Origin: Pampus argenteus
Taxonomy: Eukaryota > Chordata > Actinopteri > Scombriformes > Stromateidae
Direction: 5' to 3'
DNA: 64,000 nt
Assembly: GCA_036937835.1 (NCBI GenBank)
Contig: CM072869.1
Location: 13,103,501-13,167,500, forward strand
Shown one piece after another: positions 23,066 to 37,300 of the stretch. How positions within the stretch are numbered: the stretch's first letter is position 1; every line of letters starts with the position of its first letter. The notes beneath the pieces were generated by a model. That model saw only the letters and a program-made list of their open reading frames with translations, did no database searches and was not told the DNA's origin. The position numbers were made by a program, and so were the translations under genes.

Positions 23066-23067
23066 TT
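23039..23067. repeat. (CA)n microsatellite
   Basis: About 14 CA units after GTGCGCG. Confidence 0.95.
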
Positions 23068-23414
23068 TGTGCTTCTGTTGTTGTCCGAATTGTGAAATCA
23101 TCGTGTCCCATTATTAGTAAAACTCCTGCACAGGACAAATTGTATGACAGATTATAGTTAGATGGACAGTCTCTCAGGTAAATAGTAAGACTCTCTCCAC
23201 GTCCATATCTACTGTCTGTCTGTCTTTGTCCCACTTCTCTGTGGAGGGACATGTTGCTGTTGATGTAAATAAACTTTTATCAGAACATGATAGGGAGGGA
23301 AATTATACTTACAACACACGCAGACATTAGAGTTTTAGGGTTTTTTTTCCTATCTCTTATCTTCTAACATGTATTCTGACATGGGTACTCAACATTTTTC
23401 TGCACAAATGTTAG

Positions 23415-23441
23415 CCACACACACACACACACACACACACA
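23415..23441. repeat. (CA)n microsatellite
   Basis: About 13 CA units. Confidence 0.93.
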
Positions 23442-24426
23442 CCTCTGTTGTATATAACACAACACAATGAAGTGGTTTTGGCTGCAACACCTCATACATT
23501 ATTTTAACAATGTCTAGTGCAATGGATAAAAAGGTCAGTGGTTGAGAAGTGGCTCCATGTAACAATAAGATGCATGAACTGAGCACTGCAGGCCCTTCAG
23601 TCAGCATCCTGCGGCTGAGCGCTGTGAGGAGGAAACACATGAGAGCTAATGATAGATTCTACTGTAGGCTGTGTGTACTGTGGGTGTGTGCACATTCAGT
23701 GTTTATAACACTGTATAACAATAGATGTACTTGGTCTATCATTATTGATTGTACATTTTTCCCATTTTTGCCCTTTGCCTCGTTTTGATAACTGTCTTTT
23801 ATTATGACAACACGCTGCTTGTAAATCACATTTTGAGCTGAGATTTTGTTTTTAAAGTGATGCTTTTATTAGACCAATTTCTTTTTTTTTGTCAGTATGT
23901 GAACACACTCTGCAGATACAATGCAAGTGTGTGTGTTTCTGTTTGCAGTGCAGGGTTTCATTTTCAGGGTGTATTTATTACACGTTGTCATGTTGCGGTC
24001 ACATGACCACATGAACCACTACCAGCAATTAAGGCTTATAAATCACTCATTTACAGGAAGAGGAGGAATGGAGTCAGAGAAAGAGGAAACAAGAGAGTGA
24101 TAAGAGGAAGAGAGAGAGGAATAATTATAGCCTGTACTCCTTCACAGATATTTTATTCATTTTTTTAAACCATGATGTTGAATGTTATTGTGTTTGGGCA
24201 GTGTAGTATGAACTGTTGCCAGTGAGGCTCATTGGCTCTTACAGGCAGAGACAAAGAGACAGATGGTACTCATTTGTGTGGTTTCTTGTGAGTGTGACCT
24301 GACTGCACCGCTTTATTTATTTTGTTGGAGGTATGTGTGTTTATGTGTGATCACCTGCATTTGTGTCATGACAGAGAACGAGAGAGACGCATGTGGACGC
24401 AGAGACCATGCATACACAGCCGTCAG

Positions 24427-24430
<4 letters not shown>

Positions 24431-24458
<28 letters not shown>
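24431..24458. repeat. (CT)n microsatellite
   Basis: CT units with one CCC interruption at the start. Confidence 0.92.
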
Positions 24459-26429
24459 ATTGGGTTCCTGCTGATGGATTTCCTCTCAGTATAAACAGGA
24501 GAGCAAATACACTGATGGCTATGCACACAACAATTCCAGAAACTAAGCAAAACTGGAATTTAACTACAGCATCCTTTATTTTTGTCGTAATATTTGGTGT
24601 GTAGGTAGAAACATACCAACTTCTGTTTTATTGTTGTAAAGCAGAATACTAATTCAGCCCTTTTCTTGTCTTTTTGACCTGCTGGCAGAGAAATGAAGAC
24701 GTAACGCATACTTTAACTGCAGGCTTTAGTTGCTGAACAGACACAAGTCTTAGAAAGGTCCTGGGCAGGTCTAACCTGTGCAGTGCTGGTATAGGTTACA
24801 TCAGAATGTGTGTTTCAGCAGCCCAGGTCAGTGCTCTGCAGAGACTCAGCCTGCCCACTAACTTGAAAAGGCTGATTAAAGATTCATGACAGAAAAGAGA
24901 AAAAAAAAACCTGTGCACGCTTAATGGTGCTGGGAGAAGATGAGGAGTAGGGGGGAGAGAATGTTTTTTTCCGACAGTCTAAACTCTCTTTCACTAAAGA
25001 CAGCGGTCACTAACTGGCTCTTACAATGTGGCCTTGAGAGGAGTTGAGTCAGTGAGGTTCCCTTCTGCAGAGTGAACATGATAACAAATATCCAGAATCA
25101 GCTGAGTGCCTTTAAGGGGGTGTTTGTCGTATAAAAATATATTTTTTCAAATTAATTGCTGATTTCTACTGTGCAGAAGCATGGCTTATGGAGATATTTG
25201 TGTGTATTAATACTACAGCATAATCAACAGAGGCAGGACCTTGCTGACTGTGGTCTTACCTTTTGAATCATTATGAAGGCTAGTGCCTGCTACACGAGCA
25301 GCTGTTCTGGGGAGAGAAATAAATTGTGTACACATTAACTGCACTAGAATACAAAGTCAACACTGTGGCTGTGTGTACTTGCAGTATGTGAAGTATTGCC
25401 AAACACTGTCGAGCATGCAAAAGTCTTTCATTTCTGCAGAGGAGAGGATAGACAGTGAGCTTTTACATTCTCTCTGATCTTTGCTGCCTACTTGCTTGTC
25501 TAGTAACATCAGTAAGTTTTGTAAAATGTTAGAAAAGGGCTGTCTATGGGTTTTAGTCATATTTTCTGTGCTTGTTTTTTGTTGCGTTACCTTTTGGAAA
25601 GCATATTGGCCACAGACAACATTTATATTCAAGAGTTTATTATTGATTGTTTCAATTAATAAATTGTAACAGATGGGTGTAGCAGAGCCTGAGCGCTCGT
25701 GCAGTGAATTCTTCTGATTTACTCCCTGCAGAAGTTAACACCACCATCCTACAAATCGTTGATTGCATCAAGTAATGTTTCTTACTAGACAAGTAAGAAA
25801 GGTGCTGCCTCTATCCCTTCTTTCTTTCTCTTCTGATCTCGTTCAAGGTTGACACACATATGGAGAGAAAGGGGCGATAGAGGAAGGAGACATGACGGAA
25901 AGGAGCAAACAGGAGAGGGGAGTGTGTGAACATCCTGCCTACATAAAACTGAGGTTGTAGAGGGGCAGCCCGGGTTGCAACTACACTCTGTCTCTCTTTC
26001 TTTTTTTCTCACTTACACACACGTACAACTTTTTAAAAATGGTAGTGAACTCATTACCTGCTCACAAGAAATATTTCCACAAGAGGCCCAAGGCATTAGA
26101 CTGTAAAATGACATGTTTTATGTGATAACTGTCACAAAATGTGAAATGTCTTCAGCTCAGGATTAAAAGTTAGAAGTATATGCGTACATTTCAATTATGT
26201 AAGAGGAATAATATTCTTAACCTTATTTCTGGGATTTGCTTTGTTTCGGAGTTGATAGAAGGAACATCACAGTGTTATATACAGCATATGTAATGCAGCT
26301 TTATTTCGAGTAAATTTAAGGGCCTGTAAAAAGTGGAATGTTATTAGCTTCAGACCACCTGTAGTGAACATCTGCAGCCTCATTCTGCAGACCCAACATA
26401 CATCACTGTTTCTTGTCTCACTATTTACT

Positions 26430-26430
<1 letters not shown>

Positions 26431-26462
<32 letters not shown>

Positions 26463-26467
26463 TGTGT
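26431..26467. repeat. (CA)n followed by (TG)n
   Basis: About 15 CA units run directly into TGTGTGTG, giving a self-complementary junction able to form a small hairpin. Confidence 0.9.
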
Positions 26468-27718
26468 GGGTCTGCTGCATCCATTTTTTTTTTGCATATC
26501 TCTTGTCTTATTGACATGTGTGCAGTTGTACATTCCTGCAGGGGGGAGAGCTGGTTATTAAAGATGCCACAAGGTCATAAGTCAAGTACAGGTTCCGCTC
26601 CTCTGTTCAGCCAGAGGTCAAAGGTCAGCAGGTTAGTGTTAGAGGCCACCGTGATCACAGCTGATTGGTTTATCACAGTGTAGTCCACCAGTATGCCACT
26701 GACAACTCAAAAAAAAAGCTTAGGAAGACGTGTGTAGCTTTGAATGATCTGCATTATTCTGCAGAAGGTTGTTTCATGATTTATTTGTTTATCTTATTTT
26801 TTATTCCTACAGTAACCACTCTCCGTTGAATAATTAGATGTTCTTTTCATGTTCTATTAGGACTGTTTTTCCTTATGTCTCTGCCTGTACACTATTTTTT
26901 CATCTTCAAAGTGAAAGCTAAAATAGGGCGATCATTGCAATTTAATTACTACAAATCCCTTTGTGAATTTGCTCTTGTGTTTGTTTACATGCATAGATTT
27001 GCTTGCTTCTGCATTTTGTGTATGTGTGTGTGCCTCAGTGAATGTCTTTGCTTTCTTATGTTGTTCTCTATATGCCTATATTCTTATTTTTAGTGTGTGC
27101 ATGTGCGTGCGTGTGTGTACAGATGAAACTGCGGTGGAGTTTATTTAAATAGATAAGAAGTGTTTTATTCCCAAATTAGCGGAATCTCCTGTCGCATCTC
27201 GGTCTCTTCATAATAACCCCCAGCATTGCTCCAGATCCCCCCTGACACACATGCACACACACACACTGAGTCTTGCAGACACTGCAGTTTTTTTTCTCTC
27301 TTGGGTAAAAAGCTTTGATAAATCAAAATAAATACTTTTCTTCAAACAAGAAAGCTAAGGAGAGAGAGTAGAAAATGGGGGGAGTGACAGGAGGTCTCTG
27401 ACAGGTTGATGCCTCAATACAAGCAAATTTATTACAAAGAAACATGTCAGAAACTATAACACTGTATGAGTGTGTGTGAGAGACAGTGAGTGTGTGGTGC
27501 AATTCTGGTGCTAAAACGCAGGTACATCCTCAGTGATTGCAGAGAATAAGAGCAAAGGGGAGTAACAATGAGAGGGGAGACGTAGCAAGCGGCCTGTAGG
27601 CTGACATGTTGACTGAGTTACAGTGAGAAGCAAAACAAACAGCACCACACGTATGATTTAGAGGAAACCAGTTCTCCTCCCTCATCAGACTGTTTCTCCG
27701 TCTGCAAGGTCACATAGA

Positions 27719-27719
<1 letters not shown>

Positions 27720-27755
<36 letters not shown>
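27720..27755. repeat. (TC)n microsatellite
   Basis: About 17 TC units. Confidence 0.95.
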
Positions 27756-27758
<3 letters not shown>

Positions 27759-29142
27759 CCTTTGTTTCCCTGCTGCTCTGCCGCCGGACCTCATTTCATT
27801 CAACACTCCCAAACCTCCGACAGCTCCATAACTATAACTCTCTCCTCCTCTTTTCTCTTCATCCACAGCTAAATGACTCTGTCAGAAATAAAGAGCACTT
27901 ATCTTATCTACTGCCTCCACTCTGCTGTCTCTATCCCAGAGCCGACATCACACACACACACACAAATACACTTAAAAACAACTTACAGACAGTATGTGCA
28001 TACTCGTCTATATGCTGTGTATCAAATCCATTCTCATAGAAACAAACAGAAACACCTATAACACGTTTAACCTGTGTTTTGTTATTATAACCATTCATAA
28101 ATTCTAACACATAACCTATTCTTTTTATTTTATTTTCCCTGCCAGTGTCTTGATTATTCCTCTCCGACTGAAGATCTGTTCACATTCAATAACATGTCAG
28201 TGTGTTGTACTCAAAGTCTTCAGCTACCTGCCAAAAAAGACAGGTCAGCCCACAGTGTAGCAGACAGACAGGTAGATGGTAGGCTTGACAGAGGACAGGT
28301 GTCCACTCATTCTGTTCTGCCATCACCCTCCGCCCCCACTTCCTTCTCTTACTCCTCTTCTTTTCCTGTCATCCTCTTTCTCTCCTCACTATGTCTCAGT
28401 GTGTGTATGTGTATGAGCCACCTACCATGCACTCAGCAGGGGGCCACAGAGGGATGAGAGGAAGGAGAGAAGGATGGGGATGGATCAGGATAAAACTCTC
28501 AGCAAGAACAAACACACAGTAATCAGCTATACAGTAAACACACACACAAACACAGTTCATCTCAACACATGCTCCAGCAATCTGTTAGGTCTCCCTGAAC
28601 ACTCCATCACTAACAGTCATGTTACAGAGTGCTACATGGATTTTGATCAGCATGTATTGTGATGACTTCGCCTTTCTGTTGACTAAAAGTGCAAACACAC
28701 AAAGTCAGTCTACTTGTGCAGTTCAGAGGGATCAAAGGTTATGAGTAAACTCCATCGACTGATTCATCTGTAAGGGGAGGTTATGCATATGTTTATTGAA
28801 CCTTGTCCAATTCTGCTACCTTACCTGAGTAAATTAGTTTGATGTATTTGCATACTATAATGTTCAGGGTTGTCCTTTGTTCGCTATTCTGGAGGCCTGT
28901 GCAGCAAGAAAACGAGAGAGAGAGGGAAGGAGAGAAAGAAAGAAAGGGAATGTGCTCGCTCCGAGCAAATAGTGGATATGTGTATGCAAGGATGCGTCAG
29001 AGACGGAGAGATGAAAAGAGTGATAATTCTCCTGCTACCCTGAGGCCTCTCGCAGCCTCGCGGGCTCCCTATAAGTCCCCTGACACATGCCTGAGCAGAA
29101 AGCCGGGGCCCACTAATTGGCCCCTGTGATAACACCAGAGAG

Positions 29143-29148
<6 letters not shown>

Positions 29149-29175
<27 letters not shown>
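29149..29175. repeat. (GT)n microsatellite
   Basis: About 13 GT units. Confidence 0.92.
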
Positions 29176-29178
<3 letters not shown>

Positions 29179-29209
29179 GGTATTACAGCACCATAGAAAG
29201 CTTATGTTT

Positions 29210-29480
29210 TAGATTTTTCTACAAGTAATAATTTATTGGTTTGTAATTCTCTTTTGAAGGGTGTTTGATTTGTAAGCAGCGAGGACATTTATTATGATCT
29301 CGTAGCTCATTGAAGTCGGAAACCACTGAAAGACAATTAAAGCATATACAGTAGTTCAAAGCGCTGCTTCAGTCTTTAAACAGCTTGTTTCTCTCTAATT
29401 GTTTCATTATCTCCGTGTGCTTATTAAATGTACGATAATTGTTAATTACCACATGAGGATTTGTAAAGGATTTGTCTTGA
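29210..29480. promoter_or_regulatory. Candidate conserved non-coding element
   Basis: A repeat-free block between two GT tracts with AAGTAATAATTTATTGG, CTCTAATTGTTTCATTAT and GATAATTGTTAATTACC, dense in homeodomain-type TAAT cores. Texture-based inference. Confidence 0.35.
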
Positions 29481-29534
29481 GTTTCAAAACAAATTAATTA
29501 AATTGAACACAACAACAATGATAACAGCAGGTGG

Positions 29535-29576
29535 AGTGTGTGTGCGTGTGTGTGTGTGTGTGTGTTTGTGTGTGTG
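29535..29576. repeat. (GT)n microsatellite, interrupted
   Basis: GT units broken by GC and TTT variants. Confidence 0.9.
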
Positions 29577-32275
29577 AGAGTGTTTTTTTCTAAACTTCCA
29601 CATTTCTAATGCTATCCCTGTTTATTTGAATCTCTGTGTTTAATTGAGATTCATAGGAGGAATTTAAATTAGATTCAAATGAGATTCATAGCTAATTGTA
29701 GCAGAACAGGTAATATGCAGATAGATTTAATGATGATTCAGTGTATCTTGCAGTCTAACGAGAGTTTGATTAGACTATTGGAAGACACTGGCTGAAATCG
29801 TTACCGTGGTTTAAAAGAAAACCAGTAAAAAGAGAAGCTGTTGTTTTAAAGACGTTTTAAGAAAAATAAGATTAACCTTTTCAAATTTGCCATTTTCTCC
29901 AAACATAATTTAAAATAATAAAGTAATTTTGAGAAATCCATCCATATTTTGTCCTGAAATATGCTGTGTAAGTAAATGCATTTTAGAAAAGATATGTTTT
30001 TACAATTCATTACATGATGCAGCACTAAAATATTTATTGCAGTTTTTTGGACAAAAGCTGCAAAATGAATGTAATATGTTTACATGTATAGTCTTTCTGC
30101 AGCCTGGATGATAAATGTCAGGTTTTATACCAGTTCAGTGAAGACTTTGTTCCTTCAGTGAAAGCAAAGACACCGTACTGTACATCTGATCGCATACACT
30201 CACCAGTTTAATTTGTGTAAAATCCAGCTGCTCACGACAGCTGGGACATTATAAGTAAATAAAAGTCAGTTCATGAGCTTGCACATACACACACATCAAC
30301 GCTTATTTCTCCGTTGCCTTCCATACATGAGCAACGAGTTGTTTCCTTCCCTCTTTCCTGCTGTACATACGCCCGGACAGATGTGCACTGCTGGATACTG
30401 TATATTTATCTATAGCATGGTTACCATAATTTAAATTGATGGGGAAAGGCTTTATGCACTAATCAGTATGCGTGTGCATTTGTGTGTTGCATTTCAGTAT
30501 CTCTGACAAAATATTAATAGATGCAAAGGCATCTGGATACAAAATTTATTTTTAGTGTATGTGATGATTTGGACTCAGATACCCACAATCCTCCGTTTGA
30601 AATCTATAATACAAGTCTGATATTACATTAGGAGAAGAAAAATTGTACATTGTACCAGTACAAGCACGTGTACAGGCACACATGCACAAAAGCGCTGTGA
30701 GGATCTAACCAATGAAACAAATATTCTGTGGGACTGCCTAAGGTGCAGCTATAGGCACGAGGTACTGTACAACTGCAGTATTGATAGATGCTGCAGAGCC
30801 CAAGTCTACCGTCCCACTTTATTTCAATTAGCTCACAGGAAGCAGGAAATAACCTGCAAATCAATTGTCATTTCTACGGGGCTGAGGCTGCAGCCTGGGA
30901 TTCATTTTGTCCACCAATAAAAGATGATGTAGTCATGAAGAAGATTAAAGAGAAATTTCCTCCTCACATACTTCCACGCTGCTGTACAATGCAGTATATC
31001 ATTAGTGTGTGATGTTCAGTGCCTGTAAGGCTGTTACGGTTATTCTGCGATGAAATTTGTTTTCGTGATATACATGCTTTCGCTGGAACTGTGTTGTCTA
31101 CCACTTCTGTAGAGGATCTCCAAAAAAAAAAAAAAAAAACAGAATCCATTTTCTAAAGCAGCAACATGTTGCATTTTAAGTCAAGTCAAAAACATGACAT
31201 TAAAAATAAATATTTCATGTAAGATACACTGAACTGCAGTTATTCTGAAGTCATGATTTTCTATGTGTTTGCAAGATAGAAGAAAAACAAAAACAGGCAC
31301 AGTCTGTGCTTCTTTTAAAGTAGATTTCAGTCTTTTGTCTTTATGACTGATACTATTGCTTAGAATAAGACAGACTTCACACTGCTGGAATACATGTGAT
31401 GAATGCTGATGTACCCTTTTAATGACCAAGCACAAAACTGCACAACAGGAAATTGTATACGCGTCATGAAACACATGAAACAAAGCTTTTAGCGAAGGAA
31501 GGTTGAGAAAGGGACGTCCGTATGACTTGCAGCTGAGCAGGATATAGAAGGTTATATGGTGTATGATCATATCAGAAAACAGTCATATATGCACCCCACT
31601 TTACAGTATATCACACACACACACAAACACACGCTCACCTGAAAACACTGGGACGCACTACAATGTGATTTGTTTGTGATGTTGGTGCAGTGGACTGAAG
31701 CCATGAAGGTAGTAACTGTTTGATGGTAGGCTTTATGGAGACACTATATAACGCCGGTGACAGTTTATTCAGTGCATGTCAGGACGGGGGGATTTGTGAC
31801 ACTACAATGGCTGAGACACTCCTGCAGCTTACTGCACTTATGCACCAACTGTTCACAGCTCCAGAGGGAAAAATGAGCGATATGAGATATGAATGTGTTT
31901 GCATGTTAAATGTCATAGAACTGCGAGCAGTATAACGCTGAAACAAAGCTGTAATTCTATAATAAAACACGCTCTAAACTTAGATACTGGAAGAATTGAC
32001 TAAAATATCTCTCTTTTATTTTAGCTGCTTATTTGACTGTAACATCACACTCATTGCTTTGACATGCTTGAGTAGAAATGAGTGTTTAATGAGATTTTTT
32101 CCTCAGTTTCATGGCTACAGTGTCGATTGGAAACCAAACTGAGATTGTTAGACAGTACAGTATTTTTACAGAAATGCAATTCTGCCTTCTTTTTACACTA
32201 ACTTTTTGTCCAGCTAGTTATTCCCCAAGGTCCATTAGCAGAGTTCTCATTGGTTCTCCTCTTGGCATGATGCTA

Positions 32276-32323
32276 TTAGCCCTGTGATTGGGTATTGAAT
32301 TAGCCTGCTGATTGGGTATTGAA
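32276..32323. repeat. Tandem duplication of a 24-bp unit
   Basis: 32276-32299 and 32300-32323 are adjacent copies that begin TTAGCC and share TGATTGGGTATTGAA, differing at only three bases in between. Each copy holds ATTGG, an inverted CCAAT word. Confidence 0.9.
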
Positions 32324-34266
32324 GGAGTGAAGACTGATGAGAGGATTTGGCTAAGCTTTCTTCTCCAAACCTCATTACTCACACTCAAAGAGAGCCGAGC
32401 TGGAGAGATGCACGCATATGCAGATACACGGAACAATTCATACACACACATCTACAACACCAACATTTCTGTCCTGCTCAAACTCACACTTTGCCATAGA
32501 GGATTTACCAATTTAAACATCAACCCACTCCACCAGTCGTCCTCCAGGACAAAACTGATTCAAATAGACACCTGCAACTCTCTCTTAGCTCACTTTACAC
32601 ACCCGCTGCAGACAGAGCTCAGTCCAAAACCACCAAACAAATATCTGATACGATACATAAGCAAGTGCTGAGGCTGGACACACCAGGAGAGAACCTCTCA
32701 GTACTGAAAAGAAAGTGTTGTCAGCCCAGGAGAGTGCTCATGCAATTGGAGGTTGCTAAAGAGAGGGATGTGTGAAAGGCTTTGTGCTGATTTATGCTGT
32801 GTTTCATCTCACAATAAAGATTATGGATGATGATATTGATTTAGCTGGGGCTATGGCCATGACTGGACTGGTTGGGAGAACAGAGAATTTAGCTCATTAT
32901 CATTCTCAGACACAGTGAGGAAGCCTCTCTCTCTTGGCGTGTGTGTGTGTGGATAAATGTGTGTCTCTATATGTGTGTGCCAGAGTCTTAGATCATCCTC
33001 TTAGCAGTACGACTCTTCCCTCCTTTTAGTGTTTGTGAAAGTGTTGAACCCCATCCCGTCCTCTTCTTTCACGAGCCAGAGAGCGAGCAGCGGGCGTTCC
33101 CAGCAGCACAGCAGAGCTGACCAGGAGGGAGGAATGAAGTTATTGACTCCACTTTGATTTAACCTCTCCTGCCTGATCCTCAGAAGCACACAGACACATG
33201 CATATTGGGGAATTCTTAAAATAACTGCTGCATTCTCAGATATGTGAAGGTTAAAGATGCAACACAGAATTATTTAAAAAAAAATTTTTTTATGTGTTTG
33301 CAGTCAACAGCAGTAAATGAGGATTATTTACTTGAACACAAATAGCAATATCACATTGTAGAAATACTCACAAGTTATTTTATATTTTACAGTTACATAG
33401 GTACTGTACTTAATTATCAATAATTACAATCTACTCTTTCAAAAAGTTAAAAATTACTCAACTGAAACAAATATCCAAAACCTAAATTTAACATGTAGAC
33501 ATATAAAATGAGATATGGTTTCACAAGGAGGTTGTGTTTATATAGCTGTTTAGTTCCAATAAAAATAACTGGATAATATTTATGAAATACTTTAACTTGA
33601 AACGGGTTAAAATATATATATATACATATACATATATAAACATGTTTTCTCTTGCATCCAGGTTACACTTTATGGACCAAGCTGCAACTTGATATTTCCT
33701 CTAAACTTAATTTTGCTACTTTTAACTGACCAAAAGAAACACCATGTTTGCGACCCATGCATGAGCATGCGAGATGACTACAGGACTCAGATTTATCAGC
33801 AATTTGCAAGTGACAATCATTGTTAAAGCGGGCGTTTGCACAATAAGCGACCTGTGTGTAAGCAGTGTTCACAAATTGCTTACACAGTTTCTCCACTGAA
33901 CACACAAAGACAAAACTTTTAACTCATTAATGGATGCAGTATTCTAACTGCAACACTGCATGAAGGTAATTGCAGTACAGTATTTGTGCAAATGTATTTA
34001 ATTACTGACGTTTATGTGCTCTTGATTGACTTTTAAATAGTAAACATTTCTTTGCACATGATGTTGGTTTACCCAAATGCCTCTACACAATAGTAATACA
34101 TTCCCAATTTTAGACTATTTCAAATTGAAACAGCAGCTATTATTACGAATAATATCACTGAATGCTGTTTTGCTGAATGCTGTTATAGTTGTTGAACAGG
34201 ACAATGGTGCCAAAGTGCACTTCACTTTAATTAATTACCCGCTTTTGTTTCTGGAGGCAATACACA

Positions 34267-34271
<5 letters not shown>

Positions 34272-34300
<29 letters not shown>
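34272..34300. repeat. (CA)n microsatellite
   Basis: About 14 CA units, directly followed by the duplicated segment at 34302. Confidence 0.93.
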
Positions 34301-34301
34301 T

Positions 34302-34363
34302 GGATAATCATACACATTTACACACTCACAAACACACAAGGATAATCATACACATTTACACAC
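34302..34363. repeat. Direct repeat of about 24 bp
   Basis: GGATAATCATACACATTTAC followed by ACAC occurs at 34302 and again at 34340, a 38-bp period next to the CA tract. It is probably a slippage or unequal-exchange product. Confidence 0.88.
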
Positions 34364-37300
34364 AAGAGTTTGGTTTTTAGAGGAAAAAGGAGGAAGCGAG
34401 GGAAATAGGAAGGGGGTAATATCAGCAGGCTATCTATCCTCTCTTCCACTGGTGCATCCCAATCCTCTTTGGAAATAACAAATGCATAAAGGAACCACAA
34501 CACAAATATATCTGCCTGGCTCAGATAGATAGGGCTATGCTAGAGTTTAATACCCTTATGTAAACCAGTAACAATCAAGCCCTAACACACACACCCACAT
34601 CACCACTAAGGGGACAATAAGGAACACGCTCTATTCTCTCTCTCTCCAGATATGCACAGTGAGGAGTGATTGCATTTTTGTGTGTGTGTGTGTGTGTGTT
34701 AGGATAGACTGAGCCGTTTCCTTCAGCAGATAGTGAACAATGCAGTAGCCCAGATTGGTCGGCTCCCTGGTGCTTGTTTTGGTGGTTGTTGTTTCAGAAG
34801 CACAGAGTGATATAGATCCTGACCTCAGAGACCACAGCACGTCTGATACTCTATTTCATTCATCCCTCACCATCCAGTCTTTTGATATCTCACTCTCATC
34901 CCTCTGTGCCAATTTGTATTTATACTTTGCCTCCTCTCTCATCCTCCCTCTGCTCTTTTTTTGTTCCTCGCAAAAAACTGACGACTAAGTAGACAAAGAG
35001 AAAAGCGACACTAAAACCGAGGAGCCCATTTGTCTAAAAACATGCTGCCACTGACAAGCAATCCAAAGCAAAGAAAATACTGACATTTATCAAATTAATT
35101 TGTGAAAAATATACTGCATACATCGCAGGTTTACTTACTTTGGGATGCTCAGGAAAAGTTATTCACGCTTATATCTTGACTTCCTAAATAGAATACAAGA
35201 TAATATTGTATCTTTTCCTAACAACTCACACAAAGATTTTGACCAGGAGGGAGAAAAAAAAGACAGGGCTGTGGATCAATATGATTAGTATGCCACACGT
35301 GTATGTGTGTTTGTGCGTGTGTGAGCACGGACAGTATAGACAGGAGTTAGAATAGCAAAGGTTAATATCATACATCAGCTGCCATCTGAATACGGCTCTG
35401 TAGGAGAAAAACACTCTTTGTCTCTCTGCTCTTAGTAGGGTTGATCGCTGTAAGATTATACACCGGCTGACATTTCACACTGGCTAGAAGGAGAAAAATT
35501 GGGACACTGGGGTCTAGAGGGGGCAGCTGTAACAGCTCAGCAATTTAACAGAGTCTCTCTGGAAGTCCTAATATGTAATACTAAAAGGAAATACATAATG
35601 ATATTTTAAAAATCTGTTAGTTATGTTTCTACTAACTAATCTTGGCTTCTCTCGTGTTGTAGAACATTAACACAACTCTACTTTCTAATGTTTGCAGCCT
35701 CTGCAGACCATCAAAGCTTTTTTTTTTTTTTTACAGTTCCTATCAAAGCATAAGTTATTGTGTGAGAGTGTCAACGGTCTCAAAGATGTAAAGAATCTGT
35801 CTTTTCACTGCAAGCTCAGCGAGACATGAGCAACATCTGTAAACCAAGCAGACACAGTGAAAAGTGAAACCAAATGCAGTGCAGAGACAGACAGAGCAAT
35901 CTGTGCCGTCTATGTGAGCGTGTGTGTGTGTGTGTGTTGGCCGTACCTGATTCCTGTTTCACTGTGTTTGCACGTGGATGTGTATGTGTCTCTGTGTTTG
36001 TGTGTGTGAGAGAATGCCTTGAAGTTCTACTTGATCATCAAGCTTAATGCTGCACTCTCTCAGCTATATAAGACCCTGCTAGGAAACCATCAAATATTTA
36101 TACAACATTATCCCTGATCCTATAGCCTGTAAGTAAAGAAAACACTGCTGACTTTCTGTTGTTTTACCGACATTCAAGTTATATAGTAAAGAAGATGCAT
36201 GCGTCACAAACACTGTTTACAGCTCTCACTGCAGGATTTGTGACAGTTTTTGATTTAGTGATTGAAAGGGAGGATGACAGAAATATATATAGAGAGAGAA
36301 AGTGAGAGAGTATTAATTCTACAACATAGACACTGAATAGCGGCTGTTGTTCTGAAGGCTGTTTTATAGAGCAGAAACAGCCTGATCTCTGTGTTGTTTT
36401 CTTCCTGATTGATTGCCCTGGCCTGAGGCTCCTCGGAGTATGCTGCGTTTTGTTTTGAGTATTTACTGGAATGTTGGGTGGATAAAAATCGCAGCCTCGG
36501 CCATCACACTACAGAGTCGGAGTGGCAAAGAAAACCCACACAGACAGACGAATGGGGGACACAGAGGGAAAGAAAAATATGTAGCACGAGGAGGCAAACG
36601 TACAGTATCAGTTGAAAACCATACATTGTCTATACGTTACTATACAGTGGTTCCTAAACGTTGTCTGTCATGCCTTCAAAAAGTGTAGTAGTGTTATAAG
36701 TGACACCTGTGTGTGGAGAGTCAATTGTCTAATTTAGTTTCATCCGACTTTACCTTGGTGATTTGATTATGTAACCAACTTGCTCTCCAGACCAGTTGGA
36801 AACCTATACTCCAAAAATAAATTTAAAGTTAAGTTTATAATTTACTAGCATCTGAAAACTGTAACAGGACAATTCGTTTTGTTTTCTTTCATTCATTCAT
36901 GTTTCAGAAATCAAACAGCTTTAGCTACTGATTTCTCGAAATGAATACAAGCATCTCAACTTTTATTTTCAGATTTTACAGAGCCGCTGCAGGCTTATAT
37001 CAACACTGTATCAACACTTCTTCTACATTAAAAATGTTTTCTGTATCCATATACAGTGGGTGAAGAAAACAGGAGGGTGGTCTGTGGCCGTTAGAGAGGC
37101 ATTTAGACTGTAGGTGATATGCTGCGGACAGAACAGCCCTTGGCTCTGTCTGTCAGCCTCTGAAGCCCCTGTGTGCACCAGTGTGGACTGAGCTGCTTTC
37201 TGTTCAGGGTTCCTCACTGTTACAGACCTGTCATGATGTTAGAAACAGACTGACACGCTGTAGCACCGAGAGGCTGCAGCCTTCATTCTGTCTTTTTTTT

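Larger units (their letters stand above)
18860..32275. other. Gene-poor interval between maf and wwox (part 1), no gene seen
   Basis: All open frames over 60 codons are microsatellite-driven or lack any domain. The interval carries many (CA)n, (TG)n, (TC)n and (TA)n tracts. Patches without repeats, such as about 22200-22330, 22720-22830 and 29210-29480, could be regulatory. Confidence 0.5.

Noticed and set aside
34272..34363. CRISPR-like or functional tandem array
   Set aside because: Only two copies of a 24-bp segment next to a CA microsatellite; a slippage product is the simpler explanation.
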